Origin: Candidatus Peregrinibacteria bacterium
Lineage (GTDB): Bacteria > Patescibacteriota > Gracilibacteria > UBA1369 > UBA12463
DNA: 47,616 nucleotides
Reading direction: 5' to 3'
Assembly (NCBI GenBank): GCA_026395555.1
Contig: JAPLYO010000022.1
Span: 1-47,616, forward strand
The position numbers and the translations under genes are program-made. Below are positions 25,857 to 34,738 of this stretch, in pieces (position 1 is the first letter of the stretch; each line of letters begins with the position of its first letter). The notes beneath the pieces are model-generated. The model was not told the DNA's origin. It did no database searches and saw only the letters and a program-made list of their open reading frames with translations.

Positions 25857-28800
25857 TTAAAATTTCATTAACTTCTCAAATTCTTCGGGCATCTCCGTGA
25901 TGATACGAGGTTGCTCTGCATGCATACGCTGAGCCATATCCGTAACCAGCTGTCCCATCTCACGAATCACACCATAGTCTACGCGGTGAGAACTCTTCAT
26001 CCACTCAGCACTAAAACGATCAACCATCGCACCATGGAAGGCCAGTGAATCATGTTCGTCAGCATGATTCTCAACCCATGCCGAAGCGTGCAAAGCTCCT
26101 TCGAGTCCGTACCGTCGCAAAACTTCATGATGTCTTCTATTGAACTCAGTAAATAGATGTTCAAACGGTCCGCCAAACTGAAAGTGCGTAGCGAGTGTAC
26201 CGGCCACATGCTGAATATCGATATCCTCAGGCGCACGACGTCCGAGAAGATCCGTCCTACCCTTTGCCGCAGAGACATCAAAAGGAAAACCCTCCTCACG
26301 CACTCCGGCATCAAAAATCGCGATACGACCACCAGTCGCACTATCATGATTCTCCGTAGAGAAGGCATTATCTCCATATCGTCTTCCCACAGGCGTTCCC
26401 AGAAGAACAGTCGTCGCCTCCACGGCCACCTCATGCTCCTCCAGACGTCCGGCCATCGTCGTCTGGAAATCGCGCGTAGCCGGATTGATACCACCAAAAA
26501 ATCCTAACAACGCATCAAGCATTTTCAACTCGGTTGGAGTTGGCATTACCGGCAAGAGAATCCCCTCGCCCAACCCCTTCATACCAAAAGGACTCGATCC
26601 AATACCAAACATCGCAGAAAGCATCGCAAATATCTCCGGGTTCATCGTATCCGGCGTGTGAATTTTGAGACCCTGCGGCATAAATCCAACAGCACTTCGA
26701 CGACTCTGCAAAATCTGCGCCTCCACAAGTGGCATCAACTTCGCAATATTCCGAGCCAACGCATCAAATGATCTTTTCCCTTTTGCCTGAACAACACGTT
26801 CCGAAAGAGCAGCACCATTCACTCCCATCAATGCAGGCAACATCTCAAGCCCCAAGCCCTTGGCATGCCTACCCGCCGGCCCCTGAAGCGCCATCATCAT
26901 ACTCGTTCCCACAATCGCCAGTTTTGTACCAGGATTTGTACCATTGAAAAACTCCGATCCCTCCAACCCCTTCATCGCATCGGTCCGTATATTAAACTGA
27001 AGAAGCTCGCTAACCTTCGCCGCATTCAAGGCAGTCGTAATATCCTCCTCAATCTCCTTGAAATTATACACTCGCGCAAATCGAGGATCGGTACTTAAGC
27101 GTTTAAGCTCTTTCAGTCGTGTCTCGAAATCATGCTGACGAACCAGTTTTCCGACGATGGCTCGCTGCTGTAGTTCATATCTACTAGGAGGATTACTGTG
27201 ATATATCTGTCGCTGCCATATTCCACCCTCATCTAAAACTTTTCTCGAAAGATCGCGCGTCTCCTTCATAAACACGGCAATTTTCTGACCCGCCTTCACA
27301 TCATCCAAGAGCTCTTCCGGAACAGGAAGCTTCATAAGATCCACTCCGGCAAGCGCATGACTCGCACGACTCGAAATCACCATAACCATAGCGACATAAG
27401 GATCCATACTCTTATCATCAAATAAAAGTTTTCCGTAGTCATGGATCAAACTGCCTGACCCATCACGCAGATCCAGAGAAAGAAAAATCACATATCGAGC
27501 CATCTCCTCGAAAGACGGGAACTTTCTCCCATTAGTATCTTCTTCACATATGCGCTCAATATAACTTCGAATTTTCTCGAAAGCCTCAAGTACATGATTA
27601 AGGTCGCTAGCAATACTCCACACCTCACGATGACGTGATTTTTCCTGTGTATCGGGATACGCCAGCCACGCCTCCTTGAAGAGCGCAATCGCCTTTTCAA
27701 AATCCTGCGGACTACCATCCTTCGTTTTGAAACGCAGCAACCACTCAAAAATTTTGCCCCTTCCACCTACACTTCCATCAACATTTTGAGGAAAGTCAGC
27801 CGCAATTTTCGAAGCAGCACGAACACGTCGCATACTATCTTTTGATTTGAGTATCTCTTCTGGACTATTGGGATCGATAGGATTTTCACCCTTGTCATCA
27901 TGATATTTCCACTCATCATTGCGGAACATTTTATCTCGGAAAAAAACCTCCGCTGCATTTCCAAGCCGTTTCACGAGAGCAACTCCCGTCGTAAATACCG
28001 GCGCATCGATTGAGGATGGTATCAGTGAGAATCCGGATGTCGCTGCCCATAAACATTGCCTGATGCACTGCCTAGCCGGCACCAACTGCTTGAGATACTG
28101 AATCATTCCCTCAGCTCCGCCCGGAAATTTTCCCTCTAGCTCAAGCCATGAACCGATAAGTCGAGAAGCATTATTACCAAGCCATGGATGCTCTTCTCCT
28201 ATATGAATAATTGAACGAATCTTTTCCGGCGTATACCCTGCTTCCTGAAAGGCATGTATCTTATCCACCAAATTATCCGTAAGAGAACGGTGATACCTTT
28301 TGACAACATCCTCATCATCCTGCGTCTCAGAAGTACGTATGAAAGAAACCGGTGACGAACCTATCGATCGACGATCATTAGCTATTAGACGAGTCCAGGC
28401 AAGAAGATCCTCGCGTAGAGGATGCGCGATGAATGCCTCTATCTCGTTGATCATCGCCACAGGATTAAAAAACGGCATCACATAATTATAACTATCTCCG
28501 GGATTATCATGAAAGCCTATAGCATCAACAAGATCCATAAGTACCGGAATAAGATGTTCCTTCCCGGCATCACGAAAAGCCAACAATGTGGGCGCAAATT
28601 CCTGAATAAACGACTCTCCCCAATAATGGTTCGAACGACAAACATTCATATAAATCCGCATGAGTTGATCATGATATGCGGGCGGGCAGGCCTCTCGAAC
28701 ATTCTTAAACTTGTCCTCAATCCGATAACCACTAATACAATAACTACTGCCACCTTCGTAATGTTCATCCGCCAACCAACCCTGAAGTTGTGCTACGGCA

Positions 28801-29450
28801 AGCGCATACGACGATCCATACTTCTTGTAATAATGAGCAAACTGACCAGCGCAATTCCCTATGCCATAACCCTCAGCAGCATCCGATGTATCGAAAAAGC
28901 TCTCCATTACATGGGAATTACACCATCCACTATGATGCCCTGTGAAATTCCATGTCAAAATCCTCTCGAGCGCATCGAACGCAACATGGGTTGCACGCTG
29001 TATCTCCTCAGGAGTTTGTGTCACCATACAGATCGCCGGCAACATCTTGTCCAAGAAAAATCGCTGATTTGGAACGGCCGGACCGCCATATCTACTACCT
29101 TTCCCTGTAGCCGTTTCCGCCACAAATTTCGTAGACTTTTCCGCAAATTCTTCTTTCGTGAGAGAAATCCTATTTTTTGCCGAAAATGTATTGAGGGCTA
29201 ACTTCTCCCGCAATACCTGAAACTCTCGATCCAATCCGGTGATAATTTCTCGTCCCGCCTCCATCTGTACCGCTACCGCATCGTAACGAACCATATCACC
29301 CTGCTCCTGAGCCTCAAATAACCCCTGAAGCATACTATCAAAAATCGGATCATGCTTCATGCCATCCAATACCGGAATCCCATGCCGATCTACCTGAAAC
29401 GGTTGAGCTTTTCTCGCGGGTCCATCCGATTTGTCGCCAGGTTTATCCAT
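25857..29450 (-). CDS. giant unknown cytoplasmic protein, 1197 aa
   Basis: No family recognised. The chain has no signal peptide, no membrane segment and little low complexity, so it is probably a large soluble multidomain protein. Conserved-looking spots include WCNSHVMESFFDTSDAAEGY and GNCAGQFAHYY (about 175-210, with Cys and His residues), a long helical middle that could be a helical-repeat scaffold, and GRRYGDNAFSTENHDSATGG (about 1020-1040). It is preceded by one of the best promoters in the window (TTGACA-16-TATAAT) ending 8 nt before the ATG, so it should be strongly transcribed as a leaderless mRNA. The polysaccharide operon ends 56 bp upstream. Confidence 0.8.
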   Translation of the reverse strand: MDKPGDKSDGPARKAQPFQVDRHGIPVLDGMKHDPIFDSMLQGLFEAQEQGDMVRYDAVAVQMEAGREIITGLDREFQVLREKLALNTFSAKNRISLTKEEFAEKSTKFVAETATGKGSRYGGPAVPNQRFFLDKMLPAICMVTQTPEEIQRATHVAFDALERILTWNFTGHHSGWCNSHVMESFFDTSDAAEGYGIGNCAGQFAHYYKKYGSSYALAVAQLQGWLADEHYEGGSSYCISGYRIEDKFKNVREACPPAYHDQLMRIYMNVCRSNHYWGESFIQEFAPTLLAFRDAGKEHLIPVLMDLVDAIGFHDNPGDSYNYVMPFFNPVAMINEIEAFIAHPLREDLLAWTRLIANDRRSIGSSPVSFIRTSETQDDEDVVKRYHRSLTDNLVDKIHAFQEAGYTPEKIRSIIHIGEEHPWLGNNASRLIGSWLELEGKFPGGAEGMIQYLKQLVPARQCIRQCLWAATSGFSLIPSSIDAPVFTTGVALVKRLGNAAEVFFRDKMFRNDEWKYHDDKGENPIDPNSPEEILKSKDSMRRVRAASKIAADFPQNVDGSVGGRGKIFEWLLRFKTKDGSPQDFEKAIALFKEAWLAYPDTQEKSRHREVWSIASDLNHVLEAFEKIRSYIERICEEDTNGRKFPSFEEMARYVIFLSLDLRDGSGSLIHDYGKLLFDDKSMDPYVAMVMVISSRASHALAGVDLMKLPVPEELLDDVKAGQKIAVFMKETRDLSRKVLDEGGIWQRQIYHSNPPSRYELQQRAIVGKLVRQHDFETRLKELKRLSTDPRFARVYNFKEIEEDITTALNAAKVSELLQFNIRTDAMKGLEGSEFFNGTNPGTKLAIVGTSMMMALQGPAGRHAKGLGLEMLPALMGVNGAALSERVVQAKGKRSFDALARNIAKLMPLVEAQILQSRRSAVGFMPQGLKIHTPDTMNPEIFAMLSAMFGIGSSPFGMKGLGEGILLPVMPTPTELKMLDALLGFFGGINPATRDFQTTMAGRLEEHEVAVEATTVLLGTPVGRRYGDNAFSTENHDSATGGRIAIFDAGVREEGFPFDVSAAKGRTDLLGRRAPEDIDIQHVAGTLATHFQFGGPFEHLFTEFNRRHHEVLRRYGLEGALHASAWVENHADEHDSLAFHGAMVDRFSAEWMKSSHRVDYGVIREMGQLVTDMAQRMHAEQPRIITEMPEEFEKLMKF

Positions 29451-29458
29451 GGCGATGA

Positions 29459-29486
29459 ATTATAGCTATTTTGAGGAACCTGTCAA
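29459..29486 (-). promoter_or_regulatory. near-consensus promoter giving a leaderless mRNA
   Basis: Minus strand: perfect -35 TTGACA (29481-29486), 16-bp spacer, perfect -10 TATAAT (29459-29464), 8 nt to ATG 29450. It occupies the gap after the SGNH gene of the polysaccharide operon. Confidence 0.85.
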
Positions 29487-29506
29487 ATATGAAGCTGAAA
29501 TTTTAC

Positions 29507-30910
29507 TCACTTATCACACCGATTCATATCAACGCCCATCACGGGCTCCAATGTATCAACATCGATCCCCAAACTTCTCGTGTCATTATTCATCCCAAAA
29601 TCCTTTGGTACAAAAGTATTGGAATTTATTCGAACATTTTGTATCTCCTTCATCCCCAGAGGTAACTTGAAATAAAAAGACGCGTCAACTCTGCAAACAT
29701 ATTCCAATGGAGTTTCGTTTGCAGATAGACGTAGATCCAACTTAGCAGGATCTCTGAAATATGGACTCCCCCCATAGGTATTCAACTTGAGGTATCTCTG
29801 ATCATGCAGTTTCAGAGAGAACCATCCCAAATAACCGTGGCCATCGGTCCACGTCAGCTCACCAAAAAAATATCCTATATAAGAAATCTTCCGAGGATTT
29901 ATAACTCCATCGGTAATCTCTTGTAAAGGATCAGTCCTCTCAATCGCAGGCAGATCAACCTTTTTTCCTTTCTTCAAATAATCCACGAGGAAGTTATTGA
30001 TCATATCAGTCCTAAACGTTCGCCCCTCATGTCCTAAATGATTAGCGGTATCAAAAAAATAACGAATAGAAAGAACAAAATCCGATGGCTCCCCCAAGAC
30101 GGGAACTTTCAACAAAGTTTTAATTTGCTGATGGATCGTATCAATAAGCCTACTAGATCTAGCGAACTCAGTATAGGGAAATGGTTGATACGTCAAAACA
30201 ACATCTACACCCTTCGCGGACATTTCTTTATAAAAGGCATTCATTCGATCGATGGACCGAGCAACCTCACCTGAATCAGGAAAACCATATTCTTTTGCAA
30301 CATCTTCATGCTCACGTAAGGGAATTGGCGGAGGAAAACTTTCGAAATTAAGAGCTCCACTATGGTCAAAATGCGCCGTATAACCTCTATATCCGCTCTT
30401 GTCCGCAATACCATTCATTATCAGCATCTTCACTCTCTCCTGCAGGGCGGTAAGGGCACTCTTTGCGAAAAGAACGGGATCCTTCATCGCGACTAACTTG
30501 GCATATACATAAGGATCCTCATAAAAAAGCCACTTACCAGCCTTCCTATCGGGTAGCTTTTTCTCACTAAAAAGACCGTACTCGGGCATCAATACAACAA
30601 CATCCCCCTTCTGTAGGTATTGAGGTAGTGTTTCGAAATAAAAATCCAAACCGGTGCCCACGTAGTAGCCAAGACTGACGACGTGGTACGGAAGATTCTC
30701 AGAAAGAATACCCGGATCGATTCCATACATCACACTACTTCCTCCCACAAATACCATGAGAGGATGTTTTGAGGTTTTCAATATACTAAATTTATCAAGT
30801 CCCACAGCCATAATATCCTCATACTTAGCAGGAATCGACAAAATCAGAACGAGTGAAAAAATCACCGAGAGAAAAAATAACACGAATATAAGAGGATTTC
30901 TCAACTTCAT
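29507..30910 (-). CDS. SGNH-hydrolase-like partner of an MBOAT acyltransferase
   Basis: 467 aa. An N-terminal membrane anchor (about 7-27) puts the rest outside. GGSSVMYGIDP (about 54-64) resembles SGNH block I and FFDTANHLGHEG (about 295-306) the Asp-x-x-x-His block V. This is the pattern of DltD/AlgJ/AlgX-type proteins that complete the transfer of acyl groups begun by an MBOAT protein. Residues after about 345 (IGYFFGELTWTDGHGYLGWF onward) look like a beta-rich appended domain, perhaps carbohydrate-binding. The MBOAT gene ends 3 bp upstream, so the two are translated from one mRNA. It is the last gene of the operon. The exact catalytic Ser is not certain. Confidence 0.75.
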   Translation of the reverse strand: MKLRNPLIFVLFFLSVIFSLVLILSIPAKYEDIMAVGLDKFSILKTSKHPLMVFVGGSSVMYGIDPGILSENLPYHVVSLGYYVGTGLDFYFETLPQYLQKGDVVVLMPEYGLFSEKKLPDRKAGKWLFYEDPYVYAKLVAMKDPVLFAKSALTALQERVKMLIMNGIADKSGYRGYTAHFDHSGALNFESFPPPIPLREHEDVAKEYGFPDSGEVARSIDRMNAFYKEMSAKGVDVVLTYQPFPYTEFARSSRLIDTIHQQIKTLLKVPVLGEPSDFVLSIRYFFDTANHLGHEGRTFRTDMINNFLVDYLKKGKKVDLPAIERTDPLQEITDGVINPRKISYIGYFFGELTWTDGHGYLGWFSLKLHDQRYLKLNTYGGSPYFRDPAKLDLRLSANETPLEYVCRVDASFYFKLPLGMKEIQNVRINSNTFVPKDFGMNNDTRSLGIDVDTLEPVMGVDMNRCDK

Positions 30911-30913
30911 CCT

Positions 30914-32359
30914 TTAAAATTGAAAATAAATAAATTCCACCTGCGTATCAAAAACTCCAAAAGCCAGCAACGAAATAACCAATAAAAAGCTCAAGAAAGC
31001 CAAAAAATAAGAATTACGCAAAAATGCATGCGTGATAGTTCTCGTAATAAATTCATACACAATTAGAACCAAAACTGCCACACCACTAACCCCGAGAGAA
31101 TACTGATCGTTGAACACTGAGTTCATCTGCGCGAAAAAATGGCCATAGGTAGAGATATCAAACATATGCCTCAGTATATACATCGCACCGGCAAGAGTCT
31201 TCGCCCGGAAGAATACCCATGCGATATTGACCAACGCAAAGGTGACGATCAGACCGAGGACATCGGAGAAAAATGTCGGAAACGAAAACCTAAAATACTT
31301 ACTAATGTAGAACCTCATTCGGCGGAACATATCCTCAAAAATCAAATACACTCCATGCAAAAATCCCCATATTACAAAATTCCATGATGCCCCGTGCCAT
31401 AGGCCACTAACCAGAAATACGATCAATATATTCACATAATTTCGCACCTTCGACACTCGATTCCCTCCCAAGGGAATGTAAATATAATCCTTGAACCACG
31501 AGGACAAAGATATATGCCAACGCCTCCAAAACTCCGATATAGATCTGGAAAAGTAGGGGCTATCAAAATTTCTCGTGAGCTCGAAGCCCATGATTTTAGC
31601 TGAACCTATAGCGATATCCGAATATCCTGAAAAATCGCAGTAAATCTGAAATCCAAAAAACACCGTAGCCACCAAAAAAATAAAACCATTATACGCAGGG
31701 TAGTTGTCATATACGAGATTCACGAAAACACTCAGCCGATCAGCAATAACCATCTTCTTGAAAAACCCCCATCCCATAAGCCTCAATCCGCTAACAAATC
31801 TCTCAAAATGAAAAACATGCTCCTCGTGAAACTGGTGAAGCATATGCTGCGGTCTCTCGATGGGACCAGCTACCAGCTGCGGATAAAACATGACATAGAG
31901 GGCATAAATACCCAAGTTTCTCTCTGCTTTCTGCCTCCCTCTATAGACCTCTATGACATAACTCAGACTCTGAAATGTGTGGAAGGATAAGCCAATAGGC
32001 AGCATTAACTTCAACGTGCTTATCGGATAGTTCAAATGAAAAAAATGAGCAATCGCAGAAACATTATCATTAAAAAAATTGAAATATTTAAATACAAACA
32101 AAACCAAACAGGTGGAAAGAATACTGAGCCATAAGAACATTTTCCTCTTTCTACCTTCAGATGTTTCAATAAACAAACCCGCGGAATAATCGATCAGAAT
32201 CAAGACAAACAATATGAGTATATAGACCGGAACGAAATACATATAAAAAACACAACTCGCCAAAAACAGCAGCAACCACCTAAATCTATGCGGCAAAACA
32301 AAATACAGAGAGGTAACTATCGGAAAATATGCCAAGAACGCAAGTGAGTTGAAAATCAT
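30914..32359 (-). CDS. MBOAT family O-acyltransferase (AlgI/DltB-like)
   Basis: 481-aa polytopic membrane protein of the membrane-bound O-acyltransferase family. Diagnostic stretches are LPIGLSFHTFQSLSY, FYPQLVAGPIERP, YCDFSGYSDIAIG, FWRRWHISLSSWF and SGLWHGASWNF with the catalytic His322. These proteins carry acyl groups from a cytoplasmic donor to extracytoplasmic polymers. Its neighbours (SGNH partner downstream, glycosyltransferase upstream with ATGA overlap) make O-acylation, probably O-acetylation, of the operon's polysaccharide the most likely role. Confidence 0.93.
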   Translation of the reverse strand: MIFNSLAFLAYFPIVTSLYFVLPHRFRWLLLFLASCVFYMYFVPVYILILFVLILIDYSAGLFIETSEGRKRKMFLWLSILSTCLVLFVFKYFNFFNDNVSAIAHFFHLNYPISTLKLMLPIGLSFHTFQSLSYVIEVYRGRQKAERNLGIYALYVMFYPQLVAGPIERPQHMLHQFHEEHVFHFERFVSGLRLMGWGFFKKMVIADRLSVFVNLVYDNYPAYNGFIFLVATVFFGFQIYCDFSGYSDIAIGSAKIMGFELTRNFDSPYFSRSISEFWRRWHISLSSWFKDYIYIPLGGNRVSKVRNYVNILIVFLVSGLWHGASWNFVIWGFLHGVYLIFEDMFRRMRFYISKYFRFSFPTFFSDVLGLIVTFALVNIAWVFFRAKTLAGAMYILRHMFDISTYGHFFAQMNSVFNDQYSLGVSGVAVLVLIVYEFITRTITHAFLRNSYFLAFLSFLLVISLLAFGVFDTQVEFIYFQF

Positions 32360-33522
32360 ATATAACGGTCAATTATCTCTTTATAACGGGCTGCAACGAT
32401 ATCCATCGAGTGGTTTTTTTGAAAATAATCTCTCGCGTTTTCACCTAATGCCCTCCTGAAATCTTCATCTATAATAAGTTTTTCGAGATAAGAATACAGT
32501 ACATTTTTTTCGTACAAATCGAGAGGCACTTTCAGGACAACATCATCAGGATACTCATCGAACTGACGATACTTCGAAACAATCGTCGGAATACCGTGTG
32601 CAAGAGCCATAACAAGCGTAGCCGATGTCTCGCCGGCAGAAGGATATCTCAAGTTCACGCAAATATCCGAATTCGCCAAATACTCGGACATCTCCTCATC
32701 TGAGCAAAATCCGGTAAATTTCACCATATCCCTCAAACCATTTTCTGTAATAAAATCCAACAGCTTATTCATCTCTGGATTCATCTCGCCAACAAAATTC
32801 AGCTTTATATGTTGATATTTTTCCGTAAGTTTCTGGAAAACGCTCAAGATAATATGCGCCCTCTTGTACATCGCGATAAATCCAAAACAGGATATCTCGA
32901 TATCGGAATGCTCAACGATACGTACCGGTTCTTTCGAAGATACATCGGATATATCCAGAAGAGGCACAAAATACGTATCAACATTAAATTTTTTATCCAA
33001 AACACTTTTGGCATAATAATTATGCACTATCACACCCAAAGAACTATTTACTATTTCATCATGAAAAGGATAATCAAAATAGAGAGGAGCAAGATTATTT
33101 TTCACAATATTTTTCGCCTTTTCCAGGTATTCCGGATAACATTTCGCAACCTTCGAAAGATATAGATCAGGCTTATTCTGGCCAAAAGTAAGAAACGTGA
33201 CCAGATGATGCAAAACCAAATCATGCAAAACAACTATGCCCGGAACCCTGAGGGCAATATCGTACATATAGGCATGATACGGATTGTTACCAAAGTGATA
33301 GATAACAGCATCAAACTCTTTCAATTTTTCAACAGTTTTATCCGCATCAACTACCTTATACATCGCACCATATTGCCGCAAATCACTCTTTGGCTCATAG
33401 GAACTATCCGTAAAGAAAGTAATGGTATAAAACTTGCTCAAAGCCTTGGCCAACACTTCGTTATAAAACGAAATGCCTGATTTGATGGGAGGAAGCGAGG
33501 TAAAAACGGCGATAGAATACAT
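32356..33522 (-). CDS. glycosyltransferase family 4
   Basis: 388 aa, GT-B fold. The N-terminal acceptor domain begins with VFTSLPPIKSGISFYNEVLAKAL; the C-terminal donor domain has a CFGFIAMYKRAH segment, FVGEMNPEMN and GETSATLVMALAHGIPTIVS, matching the E-x7-E-like region of GT4 enzymes. It is a retaining glycosyltransferase likely using a GDP- or UDP-sugar, plausibly GDP-rhamnose from the fused enzyme in the same operon. It is the only glycosyltransferase inside the operon itself. It overlaps the MBOAT gene by 4 bp. Confidence 0.88.
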   Translation of the reverse strand: MYSIAVFTSLPPIKSGISFYNEVLAKALSKFYTITFFTDSSYEPKSDLRQYGAMYKVVDADKTVEKLKEFDAVIYHFGNNPYHAYMYDIALRVPGIVVLHDLVLHHLVTFLTFGQNKPDLYLSKVAKCYPEYLEKAKNIVKNNLAPLYFDYPFHDEIVNSSLGVIVHNYYAKSVLDKKFNVDTYFVPLLDISDVSSKEPVRIVEHSDIEISCFGFIAMYKRAHIILSVFQKLTEKYQHIKLNFVGEMNPEMNKLLDFITENGLRDMVKFTGFCSDEEMSEYLANSDICVNLRYPSAGETSATLVMALAHGIPTIVSKYRQFDEYPDDVVLKVPLDLYEKNVLYSYLEKLIIDEDFRRALGENARDYFQKNHSMDIVAARYKEIIDRYI

Positions 33523-33546
33523 GTATCGTTTTAGAAGTTACAACAA

Positions 33547-34737
33547 TTATTTTCTGGCAATAATAGCAAAATCAGCAGGAGCCATAAGCAGTTTTTCCGT
33601 GTCGTTCATTTTTTCATAATCTTGGTAATCCACTCGCAAAATCTCAACATGGGAGAAGCCCTGCTCCTTAAACAAAAACTCCAACGTTAACGGATGAAGT
33701 GGCTTTCTATGCGTCAAATCCATATAAAACCAATGCGACAGTCCATACAAACTCTCAGCATTTGGAGTCTCTATAACGCAAAATGAACCAGGTGCTAATT
33801 TTTCATAAAAGAGCGATATAGCCCTGACGAGATCTTTTTCAGTAAGGTGCTCCAGTACGTGCGCAGCAAAAACACCATCCAAACTTTCACCCTCAACTTT
33901 ATTGAGGTACTGGAAAGCATCCTCGCAAACAACTTCATTGCCCTTCGATGCCACATATTCACAAAACTGTTTATTCGTATCCAGACCCACGGCATGTATC
34001 CAATTATCCTTACAGAGATCCAAAAACTCACCCCTGCCACACCCAACATCCAAAACATTTTTTCGATTTTCAAAATATTTTATATACTTCTGTATCCTCT
34101 GGCGTATTTCCGATTCCGGTCCTCTAAATCGATTCTCAAATTTAAAATAATCAATATCCAAAGAAGGATATTGAACCTCCTGCAACTCCGTATGAAAGCT
34201 CCTCTCAAGAAGACTCATCTGACCCTCCTTCTCGGCAATCTGCTTTTTCACATCATCAATCGAAGCCGCCAAAGCGTTGGCGCGATACTCCTTTTCGAGC
34301 AGACTCGCCCGCAAATCTTCCACTGACATTTCTGCGCTGCCCTGAGCCGATCGCAGCTCATCCACCGATACCTTTAGAATCTTCAAGGACTCAATCGCAT
34401 GAATGTTAAAGGCCTGCTGATTTTCAAACATCAAACCATATCGAAAATCCATCTCTCGAAAAAGATACTTTCTCAACTTGCCAATAATCCATCGAGAAAA
34501 AATATTCTTCGTTTCGTACGATCTATGGGACTCGGAAATACGCGCAAGCGTAGACAAACTATCAACCTGATACTCGAAATAAGCATCGCGAGAAACAGCG
34601 TCCACGGAGGAAGACATCTCGGCATCACCACCATCCGGATAGGTCTCCGGATATCCAACACTCTTAAAAGATATTTTTGAATCCCTCGAGTGCTCAAGAA
34701 TTTTCTTTATAACGCTCATGACATCGTATGTAGGCAT
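33547..34737 (-). CDS. coiled-coil SAM methyltransferase, possible chain-capping enzyme
   Basis: 396 aa. A helical/coiled-coil segment (about 105-185, rich in Leu, Glu and Arg) precedes a class I methyltransferase domain (about 210-396): LDVGCGRGEFLDL (SAM binding), GLDTNKQFCEYV, AAHVLEHL, and the distinctive WFYMDLTHRKPLHPLTLEFLF. That last segment and the GRGEFL motif resemble methyltransferases of ABC-exported O-antigen systems, in which methylation ends chain growth and a coiled coil sets chain length. Inference: it caps or decorates the exported polymer. The start is taken at ATG 34737, directly after the RMD-GMD stop (1-bp gap), rather than 34773, which would overlap it. Confidence 0.82.
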   Translation of the reverse strand: MPTYDVMSVIKKILEHSRDSKISFKSVGYPETYPDGGDAEMSSSVDAVSRDAYFEYQVDSLSTLARISESHRSYETKNIFSRWIIGKLRKYLFREMDFRYGLMFENQQAFNIHAIESLKILKVSVDELRSAQGSAEMSVEDLRASLLEKEYRANALAASIDDVKKQIAEKEGQMSLLERSFHTELQEVQYPSLDIDYFKFENRFRGPESEIRQRIQKYIKYFENRKNVLDVGCGRGEFLDLCKDNWIHAVGLDTNKQFCEYVASKGNEVVCEDAFQYLNKVEGESLDGVFAAHVLEHLTEKDLVRAISLFYEKLAPGSFCVIETPNAESLYGLSHWFYMDLTHRKPLHPLTLEFLFKEQGFSHVEILRVDYQDYEKMNDTEKLLMAPADFAIIARK

Positions 34738-34738
34738 A

